A stretch of 64,000 nt of DNA. It comes from Hygrocybe punicea. Taxonomy: Eukaryota > Basidiomycota > Agaricomycetes > Agaricales > Hygrophoraceae. The DNA lies in NCBI GenBank assembly GCA_963556145.1, contig OY744473.1, positions 434,001 to 498,000 of the forward strand, given 5' to 3'. Each line of letters opens with the position of its first letter. Position 1 is the stretch's first letter. The notes beneath the pieces are model-generated. The model was given only the letters and a program-made list of their open reading frames with translations. It was not told the origin of the DNA and ran no database searches. The position numbers were made by a program, and so were the translations under genes. This document shows positions 44,293-56,528 of this stretch, piece by piece.

Positions 44293-45038
44293 TTTAGAAT
44301 TCGGCCAGTACCTCGCGGTTGATATGATATAAATTACTCAGTTCAAGTTAGTGGCTGTTTACGGTGGCGGTGGGAGCTGCAATGCCCACGCACGGACCAC
44401 CCACAAATAGTATAAAAGAGTCGCCACTCGCACCAATTTGTTTCCCCAGAACATACTCAGCTAGGATCTATTTTATAGAAACTAACTCGAGTCTCGCATG
44501 TTTACACATGCCGCATCCTTCAAATCCACTCGATGACTTCCACACTCGCTCGTTCGACAGAGAACATGTCTTTTGCAATTTTTTTTTGTGAAGACTCGAT
44601 GAAGTTTTGGCTTGGCCGTCTCGTTGTGCTCGTATGAGCCGCGCGTCGGACTTGCCAGCGAGCAGAGTGTTTGTCTGATGGATCCCCCCCTTTTTTTTTT
44701 TTGTTTGTTATTTGTATGTCGAGTATCTACGGTTACTTCAATAACAACAATTTTATGGAGATGAATGTGCCTTCGGTGGATGAAAACAGTACTGGTCCCG
44801 TTGATTTGGTGTTACAAGAGACGTGTTGCAATCAATCTGATTCAATCAAGCCACTACTGTAGTGTTTCTTCAATGCAATCAAGCCTAAATTACCCTTGTC
44901 GACGAGGGTTGCATCCGGCAGATTCACGAAGTCACAAACACATCGACTCATTATTATCAAAAAAATAAAACACGTTTACAACTACGCTGTCAACAGAACC
45001 ATAATAAACACGACCACGACCACCACAGTGTGAGACTC
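44293..45038. other. Intergenic region, possible short transcript
   Basis: A TATAAAAG box at 44412-44419 on plus lies about 90 bp before short frames (for example the 35-codon MTSTLARSTENMSFAIFF at 44537). No domain or CaaX end was seen, so no gene is called. Homopolymer T run at 44690-44702. Confidence 0.35.
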
Positions 45039-48000
45039 TCAACTCCAGCTCTTGGGCCTAACAAAAACACCCAACCATCAACAACAGGAGACAAAAAAAG
45101 ACAAGATCCCACTCACCCAAAAGTGCCCGAGGTGGGGTGCGGCCTCAATGGCGTCCCTTTCCCGTCAGCATTATTGTTGAACACCGTATTGCCTTGCAAA
45201 AAAAAACACACACAAAAGAAAGTAAGACGAGCGATTTCGCACAAAAAAAAAGAAAGAAAGAAAACCAAGGGTTCACTCACCCCACCATGCTTGTATGGTA
45301 TCCAGTCCAATAGTGCCGTTCTGGGGATACTGCAAGCTGAGGAAAAATTACCCCCCCCCGCGCGCGCGCGCACATTGTCAGCGGCAAAGCGAGGGTGCAA
45401 AGAAGAGTTCGACTCACCAGAAGAAGATCAACACTGCCGATATGGCAACGCCCGAATCCATAGCAGCTGAGAGCACGTCTATATATATAGAAATCCGAAG
45501 CCCAATCGCGTCAGTCCGGCCCACAATATGCACAAAAACAACAATCAAGAATAGGGTGGCAGGGGGGCAACGAGAAATCAAAACGCACAATTGTACTTGG
45601 TCCACCAAGAGAAATAGCGTCTCCGAATAACATATTGGAAAATGAATCCAACGATACCCCACGTCACGTAATTGACGGCGTTCGCAGGTGGGATGCTCCC
45701 AGTGCCCGAAAAGAGGACGGGGAAATTGAGATACCGGATCCAGCTATCCGGGTACTTCTTCGACAGGAGCCACCCCACCGCCGGACAGATAAATCCAATC
45801 AAGAAAAAGAACGTCAGCCCATAGTATATCTGTCCCCTCGAAAACTGCCTCGCAGGCCCAATGACGCCCCAAATAATCGAGGCCGTACCAAACACCTCCG
45901 TGCTAGGACAGATGAACCCGTTCTTCTGGTCCGGACTACACATGTCCGGTATGTTGGTAAACATCCATGCTTGCACGCCCAGCTGCACCGTCCCCGCGAT
46001 CACGGTAGACACCACCTGCGACCAGAACATCGCGCGTGGGGGCACCTTCATGTAATGTCCCAGCTTGAAGTCGGAGGAGAACTGCAAGGCTTGGGCCATC
46101 GAGATGTATCCCCACGTCTTGAACATCATCATGGCAATCGGGCGGCCCGGGAGCATGTAGCCGATGATCAACTCTGTGATGACGCTGCCCAGCATGTATG
46201 TCTGTTTAGCGACCGCCGACCCTTGATATGAACAAAATACTCACTTGAGACCGACTTGCTGATTGGTAATGGCTTGGATCATTCCAATGGGGATGACGTA
46301 GACGAAGGCTGCGATGGACACCATCCGTAAAGCTGGAAACAGAAATGATCCACCACTCAAACTTACCAATGAGCAAGGAGAGCACGAACGCCCACACCGG
46401 CAACTCAGTGTGCCACACCTCAATGGACACGACACCAAACACAAACATGCTCACTACAACGGACCAACAACTCTTGTATCAGAGAAAAAGAAATTGTCAT
46501 GATAACTTGGGGGGCCTCACCGAAGATGACGGCATACCACCACTCGGGGACCTGTGGGTACACAGACATCAGGCGGGCGTGGATATCGGGCTGCTCGCTC
46601 ATAGAGCGCCGGGACTGCGTCCAGATCTGCTTGCGATAGTACAAGAACGCGTGCGTGAGGGTCGCCGTGATCGAGGCGAACGAGAGACCGTACGCCATAG
46701 CGAATGTGGCCCTACACAGGAGGAGGGGTAGGCGGTTTGTCAGATACCGATACCAAGCTGACCAGCGAGGTACGTACGACAGGTATAATGGGCTGTATGC
46801 CTTGTATGCTGCCTCGTTGAACGAGGAATCGGGGTTGATGATGCGTGTAACGTTGTATCGCTTTCCGGTGTTGTCATACGAGGAACGTGACGACATGCTA
46901 TTCCCGGCTGAATGAGAACAAACACGGAATCGACAGAGAGCTAGGAAAAAAAAACTTACGGAAAGTATTGTGCCTCCCAGGTGTTGGTGTACTACATACA
47001 ATTTCCCTCCGATTCATTATTGTGTTCAGCAACGAAAAGTCGTGACAAAACATACATAGAGAACGGGTGTGAGGAACCCTTCAACGACGGCCAGACAGGT
47101 CAATGACTGCAATTTCCTTGAAGAGGAATGGATGTTAACATACAAAAGAAGAAGACGAATCCTGCAACAATATTGGCTTCGGCCCACCAAGGCGTTGCGA
47201 GGGGACTGCCAATGTAGGCGATTTGTGCCCAATCGAAGGAGATAAGACTATGAACGGTAGTCAATGAATCATCCGGGAGAAAAGGGGAATCAGAACTCAC
47301 CTCATGCCCTATAAAAACACAACGAGCCACAATGTCAGACAAAAATAGGGCAACACTCGAAAGTAAATGTTCATGACAAACCAATCCGGACTGGTAACTA
47401 CATTAGTAAGAAGGGGTGTAAGAATGAGTTTCCGACAAATAACATGGGTGATTTGCATACCCGAACAACTGGTTTACAATCTACAGCCGGAGCGAGAACA
47501 TCGTGAGATTACATGCCAGGAACGCAAGGGAATGATACATACAATGTTGTTGGGCACGATCCAGCAAACCCAATCAAAGTAGCTGAGCGCTTGGAAAATG
47601 TATCCAGGGAAAAAATCTGTTGGATGTTCCTTTTGTTAACAACAACAAATGGCTAGGGTACTCGGAATGTCACGTACACCAAATAGTGCCGCCAGCGAAC
47701 GAGTAGAAAAAGAACCGCTCTCGGCTGATGCCACCGTAATTTCCAATTCCGGCATAGCTTTGGGAGTGGAGGGTATTGAAGAGGGCGCAAGTGACCAAGT
47801 TGGCGGGCCAGACTGATATATGAGGTAGGCATGGCGTGAGTTGTGGGGAGGGAATATGTAAGGTCACTCACTCATTGATGGTGGCTGGACGAGGAAGCGA
47901 CGGGCGATACCACCAATGGAGAATCCGATGAGTTGGGTGGACATGACAATCATCCATTGGTCTGAAAAGTGTAAAAGGATTGAGCGTGACCGGAACAAAA

Positions 48001-48984
48001 ATATTCTACCAATGCTGAGCTTACAGCCAAAATTATAGATCTGGTTGTAGTACACTCGTTGCACAGCAACAACGTCTGTCTATGCGAAGAATGAGGACGG
48101 TCCTCAGATAACGAGGATGAGTCTGACGTACCGCGTAGGCTGAGCCTACACCGACGGTAGCCATGATCGTGACGAGAACCTAGTGGAGAAAGTGGTTGAA
48201 GCACCTTTATCAAGAGGGATAGATGAACTGCGCATACGTGTTCCTTGATGGAGAATGGACCAGGATTGAGGGAGACGCCGAATATTTTGACATTGGGCAC
48301 TACGCTTGCCCAGGCTTTCCCGAGAGGAAATGTCAGCAGTTGAGCGATAATCTATTCGACGATGTGAGAATTGGTAGAAAAGCACGAGAGAATGTCAAGA
48401 GGCTTACCCCGGAAACTTGGACTGCAGGATATCGGAAGAAGAAGAATTGGTTCAGACCCTATTCGCGAGGACAATATTCAGGACGTGTAGAACGTAACAC
48501 AACGACGGGGGGGGAGATATACCGGTAGGATGATTGCCCACATGATTCCTTCAGCGAAGCCGTGTAAGTATAGAGTGACCTTCCAAGGGGTTACGACGCA
48601 CCGATGCTCCATGACCGAATGGTGTTGACGGGAATGGTGGGATCGTCTGTGTTTGCAACGGCCGAACGGACTTCTGGGTACGGAGAGTCATCCTCTGCGA
48701 AAGAGAGACGTATCAATACCTGTGGAAATTTGAATTGGTTTTGTGGTCACCTAGGACGCCGACGAGAGCGCGGTCCTTGTCGATGTTTGGGTCATCGAAT
48801 TCAGAGAATGCGACAAGATCTAGAGCGGGAGCTGGGGTTTCCGTTGTTTGATGAGTTATCGTTACGGTTACTAAAGCAGCGGATGAGAAGTTGAGAACGC
48901 ACCGTTGTCGCCCTTCTCGTAGTCGAGCTTTTCGTCGGTGGGATCGCTCCCACCGTTGCGGGACTCCGCTTCGAGGAACGACAT
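45039..48984 (-). CDS. OPT-family oligopeptide transporter
   Basis: A minus-strand gene with many small exons. It starts at 48984 ([20 protein letters not shown]), continues [20 protein letters not shown] and [20 protein letters not shown], through many hydrophobic segments ([19 protein letters not shown]-like loops, [60 protein letters not shown]) and ends with a small last exon giving GTFGPKSWS, stop 45039-45041. NPGPF and the GRP/KxGHYxKVPPR blocks are hallmarks of the small-oligopeptide (PT-type) OPT family. It is a proton-coupled plasma-membrane importer of tetra/pentapeptides or glutathione, with 12-16 membrane helices. A stop 18 bp into the previous intron (45113) would be used if the last intron were retained. 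No break was noticed. Confidence 0.9.
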
Positions 48985-50332
48985 GAGGCAGTCGGAAACT
49001 GGCTATGGAGGGAAAAGCTGCGACGAGGACAAGCTCGCAGGGCCAGGACGGGCTTCTTGTAGGAAAGCATGGAGCGCGGATAAGGAGAGGCGAATCGGAA
49101 ACGTAAAGGACAAATTCTGGAAGAGCACCGTGATGGCTGGTTGGTCCATATGGATATCCAGTGCCAGTATTCATGTGCAACTGGTATTTATTTATTATTT
49201 ATTCGCTTGATCGTTTCTCACATGGCCACTCCGGCCCACGCAGTGCAGACGACCAAATGGCCAACATGGACAACGTCTTCTGCGACCCATTTGTGTGCAA
49301 CATTTTGTCTGTGTACGGTTCCTGGCACAACCGAACATCGAGCGAACTTAACCGAGCCGATTTACCTCGGAACTACCAGGCTTCGTTATAACGAATAATA
49401 TTATAGTGTCGGCAACGGCAACTATAGAGTGCCAGTGATCCCTGTCCGAGCTACCCAAGGTCAGATGTTCGATTTCCCCTATGGTGCACCCACGAATTTG
49501 AACTATGCCGGCATGGGCGGACAACGGACAAGCCATCATCGATGCTTCATCGCCAATCAAGACTGGTAAAAACCCACCTCCTTTCAACCTGATCCTCCGT
49601 GCGTTCTTGGGCATAAATCAGCCAAGAAGTCAATTCGATATCATATGGGTGCCGCTTCTTTTGTGCTCCATATGGCATATTGCCTACCGTTATTTGAATT
49701 TCTAGCGTGCCGCCGATAACCTTGAAGGGACGTGCAAGAATATCGGACGAAGAACTCGTTTCCCACTCAGCACGGACTTGTCAATCGTATCATGACCAAT
49801 AACGTTGCCATGTATGCAACAAATTCAAATCATCAAATTCTGTATGTGTGTATGTATGCATGTTCTTATTGCAAGAGAAGGGCAAGCATTGATGCAATAT
49901 TGATGTCTATCATGGTCGTAGGAACTGGAAAGAGCAAATGGAATTTCGAGAAAAAAATCGCTGTACCAACCTAATCAGTTCGTATGACGGTGCTACGGTG
50001 AGTCCCGACGACCTCCAACATCAATCGGAACAAAGTATAAGGGAATATCTAATCTCCGCTGTTCAATGCTCAGCGCTCAACGTCCAATGTTTCAAGAGTA
50101 GTGAAATACTCAACCCTTGGTTCCATTTCTCGTGATCCTGTTGATCCCGCAAGGTTTGTCAAAATATCCTCTCACAAATATTCTGCCACCATCTGCCTAC
50201 CTCACGGTTTCTTGCTCTCGCATGCTTACCGTCACTGACTCAGATCCGTGGAGAGTAGGTCGGGCGAAAGGTACGTACTAATAGGATACGGGACGAGGTC
50301 GCAAATATTTTGACAAGCTGCAGGGAAAACAT
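48985..50332. other. OPT upstream region, no gene recognised
   Basis: Contains the inverted dispersed motif CTCAGCGCTCAACGT at 50069-50083. Only short frames. The promoter of the OPT gene should lie within the first few hundred bases. Confidence 0.4.
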
Positions 50333-51167
50333 TTGAGTCGTACACCGCCTAACCCAGACCAACCAGAAAGTTATAGATGGGATCGCGAATCAGCAAAACG
50401 GATGCAGACACTGATACAACACTATAGGGGTTGTAGTGACAACACCACACATCTCACATGTCCTGATTGCTTATGTATCGATCAGCTTCTGGATGCATCG
50501 ACTGTCTCGTCTTCAACTCTCCTAGCTCATGGGAGCAGATGAGTTCCAAGAAGTTCTTGACAGTGAGTACTTCTCCGACATTCCCAATCTCTGGGTCGAC
50601 ATCTCATCTGATGCAAATTTCCTTGCCAACATTCGACCATAGGTGCTCCACTATCGGCGACCCCTTTGATGATGACCCACGATCACTTCTGTATACCCAG
50701 AGCCACTGGCCACAATCCCGACCATCATACGCCGCCAAGTTGGTACCACCGCGTTCTCCAGGTCCTCTGGGAGCGAGATCACCCTTGTCGTTGTACTCGG
50801 CACCACCGACCTCCCCAATGACAGCTCGAGCTCGGGCACCATCCCCAGACCGAGCCCACCAACCATGACCCCTATGCACGTCCCACGCCGACGGGCCTCA
50901 TCCCTGGACCGGGCCTCCCGACCCTGACCACCATTGTCCCGGAACGAGAATCCGAGGCCGTCGTTCAAGCGTCAAGTGGCAACGAATGGTTCGACCATGA
51001 TGCCAACCGCAAGCGGCCGGATCTGCCTATGCACCATGTCAATTCTTTTGTCGTTGATGTTCTTCTCCAGCATGCCCTCTTCAGAATTCCATGTCGGATG
51101 GATTGTTGGTGGCGTCCTCGCTGGATTCACTCTTCTTGCCTTGTTCGTATGGTATGTCGTTGCATGA
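50333..51167 (+). CDS. Possible single-pass membrane protein, unknown
   Basis: Low-confidence call. Plus-strand frames suggest two or more exons: a Ser/Pro-rich segment (PRSPGPLGARSPLSLYSAPP, 50467-50868) and a terminal segment (50934-51167) with a strong membrane helix, HVGWIVGGVLAGFTLLALFV, followed directly by the stop. The open frame in between changes and the splice sites are not clear. No domain was recognised. The Ser/Pro-rich ectodomain plus C-terminal helix is a common layout in fungal surface proteins. It may equally be two unrelated chance frames. Confidence 0.3.
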
Positions 51168-52889
51168 AAAATACAAACACCGGCCATGAAAGCCGAATGT
51201 TTCAGTCTCAAACTGACACGATACAGCTATTACATATTACAAACTCTCGTGGCTTGCCAGTATTCCACCAGTCGGCCATTATTCTGACGAGGATAACCAC
51301 ATCATCAGTAATTTGACCAGGATAAGACAAAGGTAGCCATAACTAGGTCTCATGTAGCATTAGAACCTTAGCTCACCATTAAGATAGCATTAAGATCTAG
51401 CTAGAGAATCCAGGCTTACGCTGGTAGAAAACATCAGAACTAGCAGATTGCTATGCACTTGGCAATATTGGCCATTAGATAACAAAATGATCATTTGTGT
51501 GGTAAATATATTGCATGGTAAAATTGACTACTTTTGGCAGATATATCCAATTGGCGGAATTGGAACTGAAGGTACCAGAAAGACACTTTCTGAAAAATAG
51601 CTATCAACTTGATGGCGCGAGGGATACAGGTAGCACAGGAGCAGACCAGCCAGGTTACTGGATAACTGGCACATGCAGCAGGCAGCAACATAGTTCACAT
51701 TATAATGAGGGTTTGCCATTGTTATCAGATTGGCCCAAATACAGCATGGCTCTCAGAATGCTAGGACGAGAGCATTGCTCATTTAATTGGCAGCTGGATG
51801 TGGGTGATTGGGGATTTCAACTTTAATCGGCGATGTCAACTTTGATTTTGACTTTACAGCAGGGGAAAACAAGATTTGTCATAATTGCATGAGAACAGGC
51901 AGGTATGATATGCTACGCTATCTCACACTCAGGACCAGCATCGTGTAAAAGATGCGTGTGCCTCTTCTCCTTGATGCGGGAAAGCGTGCTACCCTCGACA
52001 GGCATTTGTGCTTCAAGAGCGGCGTGAGGGAATATCTTCCTATACAAAGACATTAGGATAGTGATAATTAAAAGACAAACACTGATCTCTTACCTGTTCC
52101 ACAAATTGAGGAGATCCTGCACCTCTTCCTTCTCTTCAGGATCATCAAGCAGATCTAAGATGCTATTATAGAAAGTTTCGGAGTCTTTTCATCAGGAAAT
52201 TGAACATGAAATGAGAAAGTCTTATAAGACCTGATCTGATACATCATAAGTAACATCCAGTATCACTATGATGACAGCCAGGTCAACTCAGATAATTTAT
52301 GGTTACCTAGATGAAAATACATCACATCAAGCATATTGATGTCAATGTAGCATTAGTTGCCAACAATGTCTTGACCACTAATTCTGGTATTCATTGGTAA
52401 CCAATGATATTAGAATATCTGTTATTGAGTAATAGGAGGGGAAAAAATTCTGCCTTTTAACCATTGTCTTTCTCATTCACTTATCTTATAATGGTCTCAT
52501 GTTAAATCTTCTTGGAATTTATCTGATGTTATCTCAAGGTCTTAGAATTAATTTTATCTAATCTTATCTCAAGGTCTTGAAAGTTTATCTTATCTCACTT
52601 ATTGTATTATTGTCCAGTTTGAATGCTTAATATAAGTGTAAGGATGAAAAATTGAGACATGAACAAGATTTTGTATTTTGTTCAACCCACAGGTGTGCAG
52701 CCAAATAGTGCCAACATATGTGTACATATTTATACAGACTCCAGGTACAAGAAAGATAGTTACTTGCCAATGGAATGCCAAATCTTAACAGTGTGACCAT
52801 GCATAGATTTTAATATATCACCACATACAAAATGATTCCAGTCTTGCAATACCTCTGAGAAGAATTCACCATCTTAACATCAGAATTAC
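51168..52889. other. AT-rich, repeat-like region without genes
   Basis: Short internal repeats such as TTATCTCAAGGTCTT (52531-52545 and 52566-52580) and TAGCATTA (51356 and 51385). Base composition is clearly more AT-rich than that of the genes on either side. Possibly decayed LTR or Helitron-related sequence, not identified. Confidence 0.4.
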
Positions 52890-53165
52890 ATGACATGATC
52901 TTAGAATATCAGTGTGATAGCTACAGGAATAGTGTGACAATATTGTTATCAGAATTACATGACTTTATCTTAAAATATCAATGTGATAGCTACAGGAATA
53001 GTGTGACAATATTGTTATCAGAATTACATGACTTTATCTTAAAATATCAATGTGATAGCTACAGGAATAGTGTGACAATATTGTTATCAGAATTACATGA
53101 CTTTATCTTGAAATATCAATGTGATAGCTACAGGAATAGTATGACAATATTGTTATCAGAGTTCT
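52890..53165. repeat. 69-bp minisatellite, 4 copies
   Basis: Four tandem 69-bp units (52890-52958, 52959-53027, 53028-53096, 53097-53165), nearly identical, each containing ATATCAATGTGATAGCTACA and GTGACAATATTGTTATCAGA. As 69 is a multiple of three, a repetitive 90-codon frame (HDFILKYQCDSYRNS units) stays open on plus; it is not considered a gene. Confidence 0.95.
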
Positions 53166-53194
53166 AAATTGTGATAAGCTTATATATCACTAGA

Positions 53195-54250
53195 TCACAT
53201 GATATCAGTCAGCTATCTGTTGATAAGATCTGTCTGGAAATCCCTGTGTCTCCACGTTTTCCTGATGTTACGGAATCCATACGCGAAAAAGTGTTGGAGG
53301 AACAGAGGGCAAAGCGGACCTACAACATAATCAGTCACAGCAAGGTTGGTTGTGATTGACATACCTGAGTTGCAATATACGCCAACGATGCCTTCGTGAC
53401 ACAGGTCATACCATGAATCTGAGCATTTCCGGACCTTGTGGCTTTCGGTTCATCTTCATCAACAGAACTTGGCGATGTAAAGACATGCTTGTAACCCTAG
53501 GTGCCTTTAATTAGAAAAGTAACAAGCATCTGAATAGGAAACCTGACGGACAGAAACCAGCAGCTGACTCCTCATCAGCCCATTCCATGGATCTTCGGGA
53601 TCATACGCAAGGTCCGCATATAAAAAAAGTGGCCACTGATCGCCGCGTACATGCATTTCACCACTGCAGAGCTTCTCTTTGATGCTGTGGAGCCAATTCA
53701 TCAACATTTGCCACAACAGTTGGATTCTGTTTACTGGGGTAAATTCCAATCCACCCCAGCGGGACAGAGCAATGTGCCGGTTCTTTCATGGTGGTATCCA
53801 CACATTGTTTTAATCTTCTGGCTGAGGGGAGGGGTGACCGTCTGCCCAGGGGGGGTAATCCAATCAATAATTGCCGATTTCATCGTCTTCGTATCATCCG
53901 AACGAGCACCATTCATGCCCCTTTGTATCTGAATAAAGAAATTGGCGAGAAAGCAGAAACAATGGAGAGGACCTACCAAATCGCCAAGGAATTCCACCTC
54001 TTCCTCAGATCCAGTCAAAAGTCGTTCCTTGAGGCCTGTACACATTTTCAACAAATCCATGAATAAAGAAATTTCACAGTGCTCGCTTTGAGGATGTTTG
54101 AATAGACATGAGAACAATGTAACCTTGCGACAAATTATCACCTACCGTGATGTTTCGAGAGGCGCTGGATCCTCTTTGGCCATGCAGAGGAGGCCGTTGG
54201 TGATAAGAACTTTGATGTTGCAGAACGCATATGAAATTCATCCAAAATGA
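53195..54250 (-). pseudogene. DUF6698-like protein, truncated at the C-terminus
   Basis: Minus-strand exons carry the hallmark blocks of an Agaricomycete family I recall as DUF6698: ARSDDTKTMKSAIIDWITPP, GYHHERTGTLLCPAGVDW, EMHVRGDQWPLFLYADLAYD, PWNGLMRSQLLV, YKHVFTSPSSVDEDEPKATR, SGNAQIHGMTCVTKASLAYI and VRFALCSSNTFSRMDSVTSG. The family has no known function and is often found among transposons. After VTSG (about 53265) the expected continuation (SERFYNS-like) is missing and the frame ends soon after. The AT-rich 69-bp repeat tract lies just beyond, so the 3' end was replaced by an insertion or deletion. The N-terminal exons above 54140 are less clear. Confidence 0.65.
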
Positions 54251-54758
54251 TGGCCACGGTGAATGAGGGGATCGGTGAGAGTGCTATTGATAGAAAACAA
54301 GTAGTCGTGTGGTGATTGGGAAGTAATCAAAAGTAATCAAAAGCTTATGCTTTCTTCCAAGGACCACTCTGCAGTGCGTCCTGGCACACTCTCCGGCCAG
54401 TGGACGTTCCAGTTTCAGACATCAGAGAGGTTTCAAGCTGTGTGTATCCTGTTAGCAGCTGTTTGCCTTAAGTATGAGTGCTATGCTGAGTGTGAATTCT
54501 GCCAGAGACAGAAATCTAAAGAGCGCCTGTGAATTTGGCCAGCTGAGTGTAAAATTGAACATTTAACCCGATGGAGGTGGGACTGACCGATCACTATGAT
54601 GGTATTACAAAGATGGCTGAGTATAAAACTGGCAACAAGGAACATTTTCCTTGGGAGGGAAAGGCCGTCTGGGATTCAAACCGGAATTAGTAGGGTGGCA
54701 ATTCTCCTGAAATTCGGCGTTTTAGCATATTGTTATCATATCAACTGGCAAAGAGAAA

Positions 54759-55256
54759 TTGAAAGATGCCAAGTGTTTGGAGGACATTGAGGTCATGGTC
54801 AGGTATACTCTTCACACTTCCCAGCTTTCTCGACTTGATACCAATATTAGTTGCAGGATAGTTGGTGGCAAACGGATGTGTAGGACTTCTACCAACTATG
54901 ATTCTGTCGCAACATGTGCCTGTAGCGGTGAGCAACCATTAAAGGAGGGTGATTTCCTGATTCTCATACCTTTCGTAGAGGAGACTACCATTGAAGATTT
55001 GAGGAGGAGTCTTGTGAAAGTGAGAGCCAATCTTGTGATTACACAATGCCAGCTACAGGAGATGTCGGAGCAGGCCTTCCGATACAAAGCTGATCTCAAA
55101 AGAGAATGGTATATCCATTCCATTGCCTTGGATTACATCCCAGCGGGACACTGCGGAGAATTTGAGTTGGAATGGCCCAACGGCCAGCTGTTACCCTCCT
55201 CGCCGGCATGTGAGTTTGGTAGTTATTATGCTATTTATCTTTCTCACCTGTTGTAA
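54759..55256 (+). CDS. Hypothetical ORF with a coiled-coil-like segment
   Basis: A 165-codon frame (MKDAKCLEDIEVMVRYTLHT...). The central part EETTIEDLRRSLVKVRANLV and MSEQAFRYKADLKREWY is helical and charged. No domain was recognised. There may be upstream exons (for example from 54347, MLSSKDHSAVRPGTLSG). It could be a degenerate part of a transposon-linked gene. Weak support. Confidence 0.35.
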   Translation: MKDAKCLEDIEVMVRYTLHTSQLSRLDTNISCRIVGGKRMCRTSTNYDSVATCACSGEQPLKEGDFLILIPFVEETTIEDLRRSLVKVRANLVITQCQLQEMSEQAFRYKADLKREWYIHSIALDYIPAGHCGEFELEWPNGQLLPSSPACEFGSYYAIYLSHLL

Positions 55257-55299
55257 AAGCCGAAGACATTGACAAAGAAGAAAACTAATGGTATATAAT

Positions 55300-56520
55300 G
55301 GATGTATCTTAATGTACATCCTGCAGAAATTTTGAAAGGCTCAATTTACCAATGGACCACAGACTGTGTTGTTGAAAGCAAAAAAAAAAGTCAACTACAA
55401 AATGACTACTCATCAAGACCTGAACCACTTTCCGGCATTGGCAATCCAAACGGCTTCCAGCTGGTAGTATGCTTGAGTGGTGTTCGGGTCCGAGAGAAGT
55501 TCCCGGATAATGCAACTGTTTTCATTGTAGATGGTCCGCATCGTCGTGAAGGGGTGCCGATTCCTGGAAGCCCAATTAATAGCCCAGGTTGCCTGTGACA
55601 GGAATTTGAATGTGAGTTCAAGACAAATCACGATGCTTACGTATGTAGCCACAAGCTGAACAGTCGAGATGGGGATTCTGGGATGCTGTGGTAATAATCC
55701 GTGCCAATGACAGAGGATGGAAGCGGTGTAGATGCGGGTTCTTGGTGGCTTCGGAACTATATAAAGAAATATATAAAGATCCTAACCTGTGGGTGTCAGC
55801 GGAGAAGTGACTGGATAAGTCAGTGTCGGGAATAGTAGTAAAAGAAAGGGATTGTTAGTAAAAGTAAAGCCGCCGTGTAAAACTGGACTAATAACGACAA
55901 ATCCGGCGATGAACGGAGTGAAAACGGACAAATAATGAAGAACCCGACGATGCCGACGATGTCAGGTACGGCAGGTCGGGTTGGGTCGGGTTGGGTCGGA
56001 AACAATGAACGAATATACGGGAACAACGATAAAAACGACGAAGTGGACTATAAAAAGCTAAGGGTCTACATGGACGAGCATTTGAAGGGATTAAAATGGT
56101 TCTGACTATGAGGGAAACGGGGACTAATGGTATCTTTTTTTTGTACGGTCGTCGGGGACCGTTTTTATAGTACAGGAAACAGTAATCTACTTTCGGACAT
56201 GTCTACTTCGGCCGATGGTAAGCTACAAAGAAAGGTTGGAATGGGGATGTGGAAAGGGGGGTTGCAAAGCAACGAAGACAGGAAATGGAGGGGAAAACAA
56301 ATATGCAAGGAAAAGATCTAGAAAGTCCTACATATCTCCGAAAGGACGAGGGGATGCATAAATAAAGTAAATCCGAAGTCGGGGATTGAGTCCGAAGAGA
56401 TCCATCTCCTGGAATTGGAACTCCGAGGCGTTTGAGGCTGCCAGATTTAGCCCAAAAGCGGCCGTCACAAAGCGGCATGTGTCGGGTTACATCGGTCACG
56501 TCGGGTCACGTCACGTCACG
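55300..56520. other. Unassigned stretch with simple repeats and gene fragments
   Basis: On minus, QATWAINWASRNRHPF...YYQLEAVWIANAGKWF (55413-55650) looks like a coding exon of an unknown gene. GTCGGGTTGG repeats at 55975-55998 and a TCACG pentanucleotide run at 56502-56528 lie at either end of a segment (about 55840-56560) that may be a decayed insertion cutting the next gene. No clear terminal repeats were found. Confidence 0.35.
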
Positions 56521-56528
56521 TCACGTCG
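56502..56528. repeat. TCACG pentanucleotide repeat
   Basis: About five tandem TCACG units embedded in GTCGGGTTAC-type repeats. Confidence 0.8.

Noticed and set aside
44537..44644. Possible mating pheromone precursor
   Set aside because: A short frame behind a TATA box, but no C-terminal CaaX motif.
52895..53167. Frame with four 23-residue repeats
   Set aside because: Reflects the 69-bp minisatellite in register; no start context, AT-rich repeat DNA.
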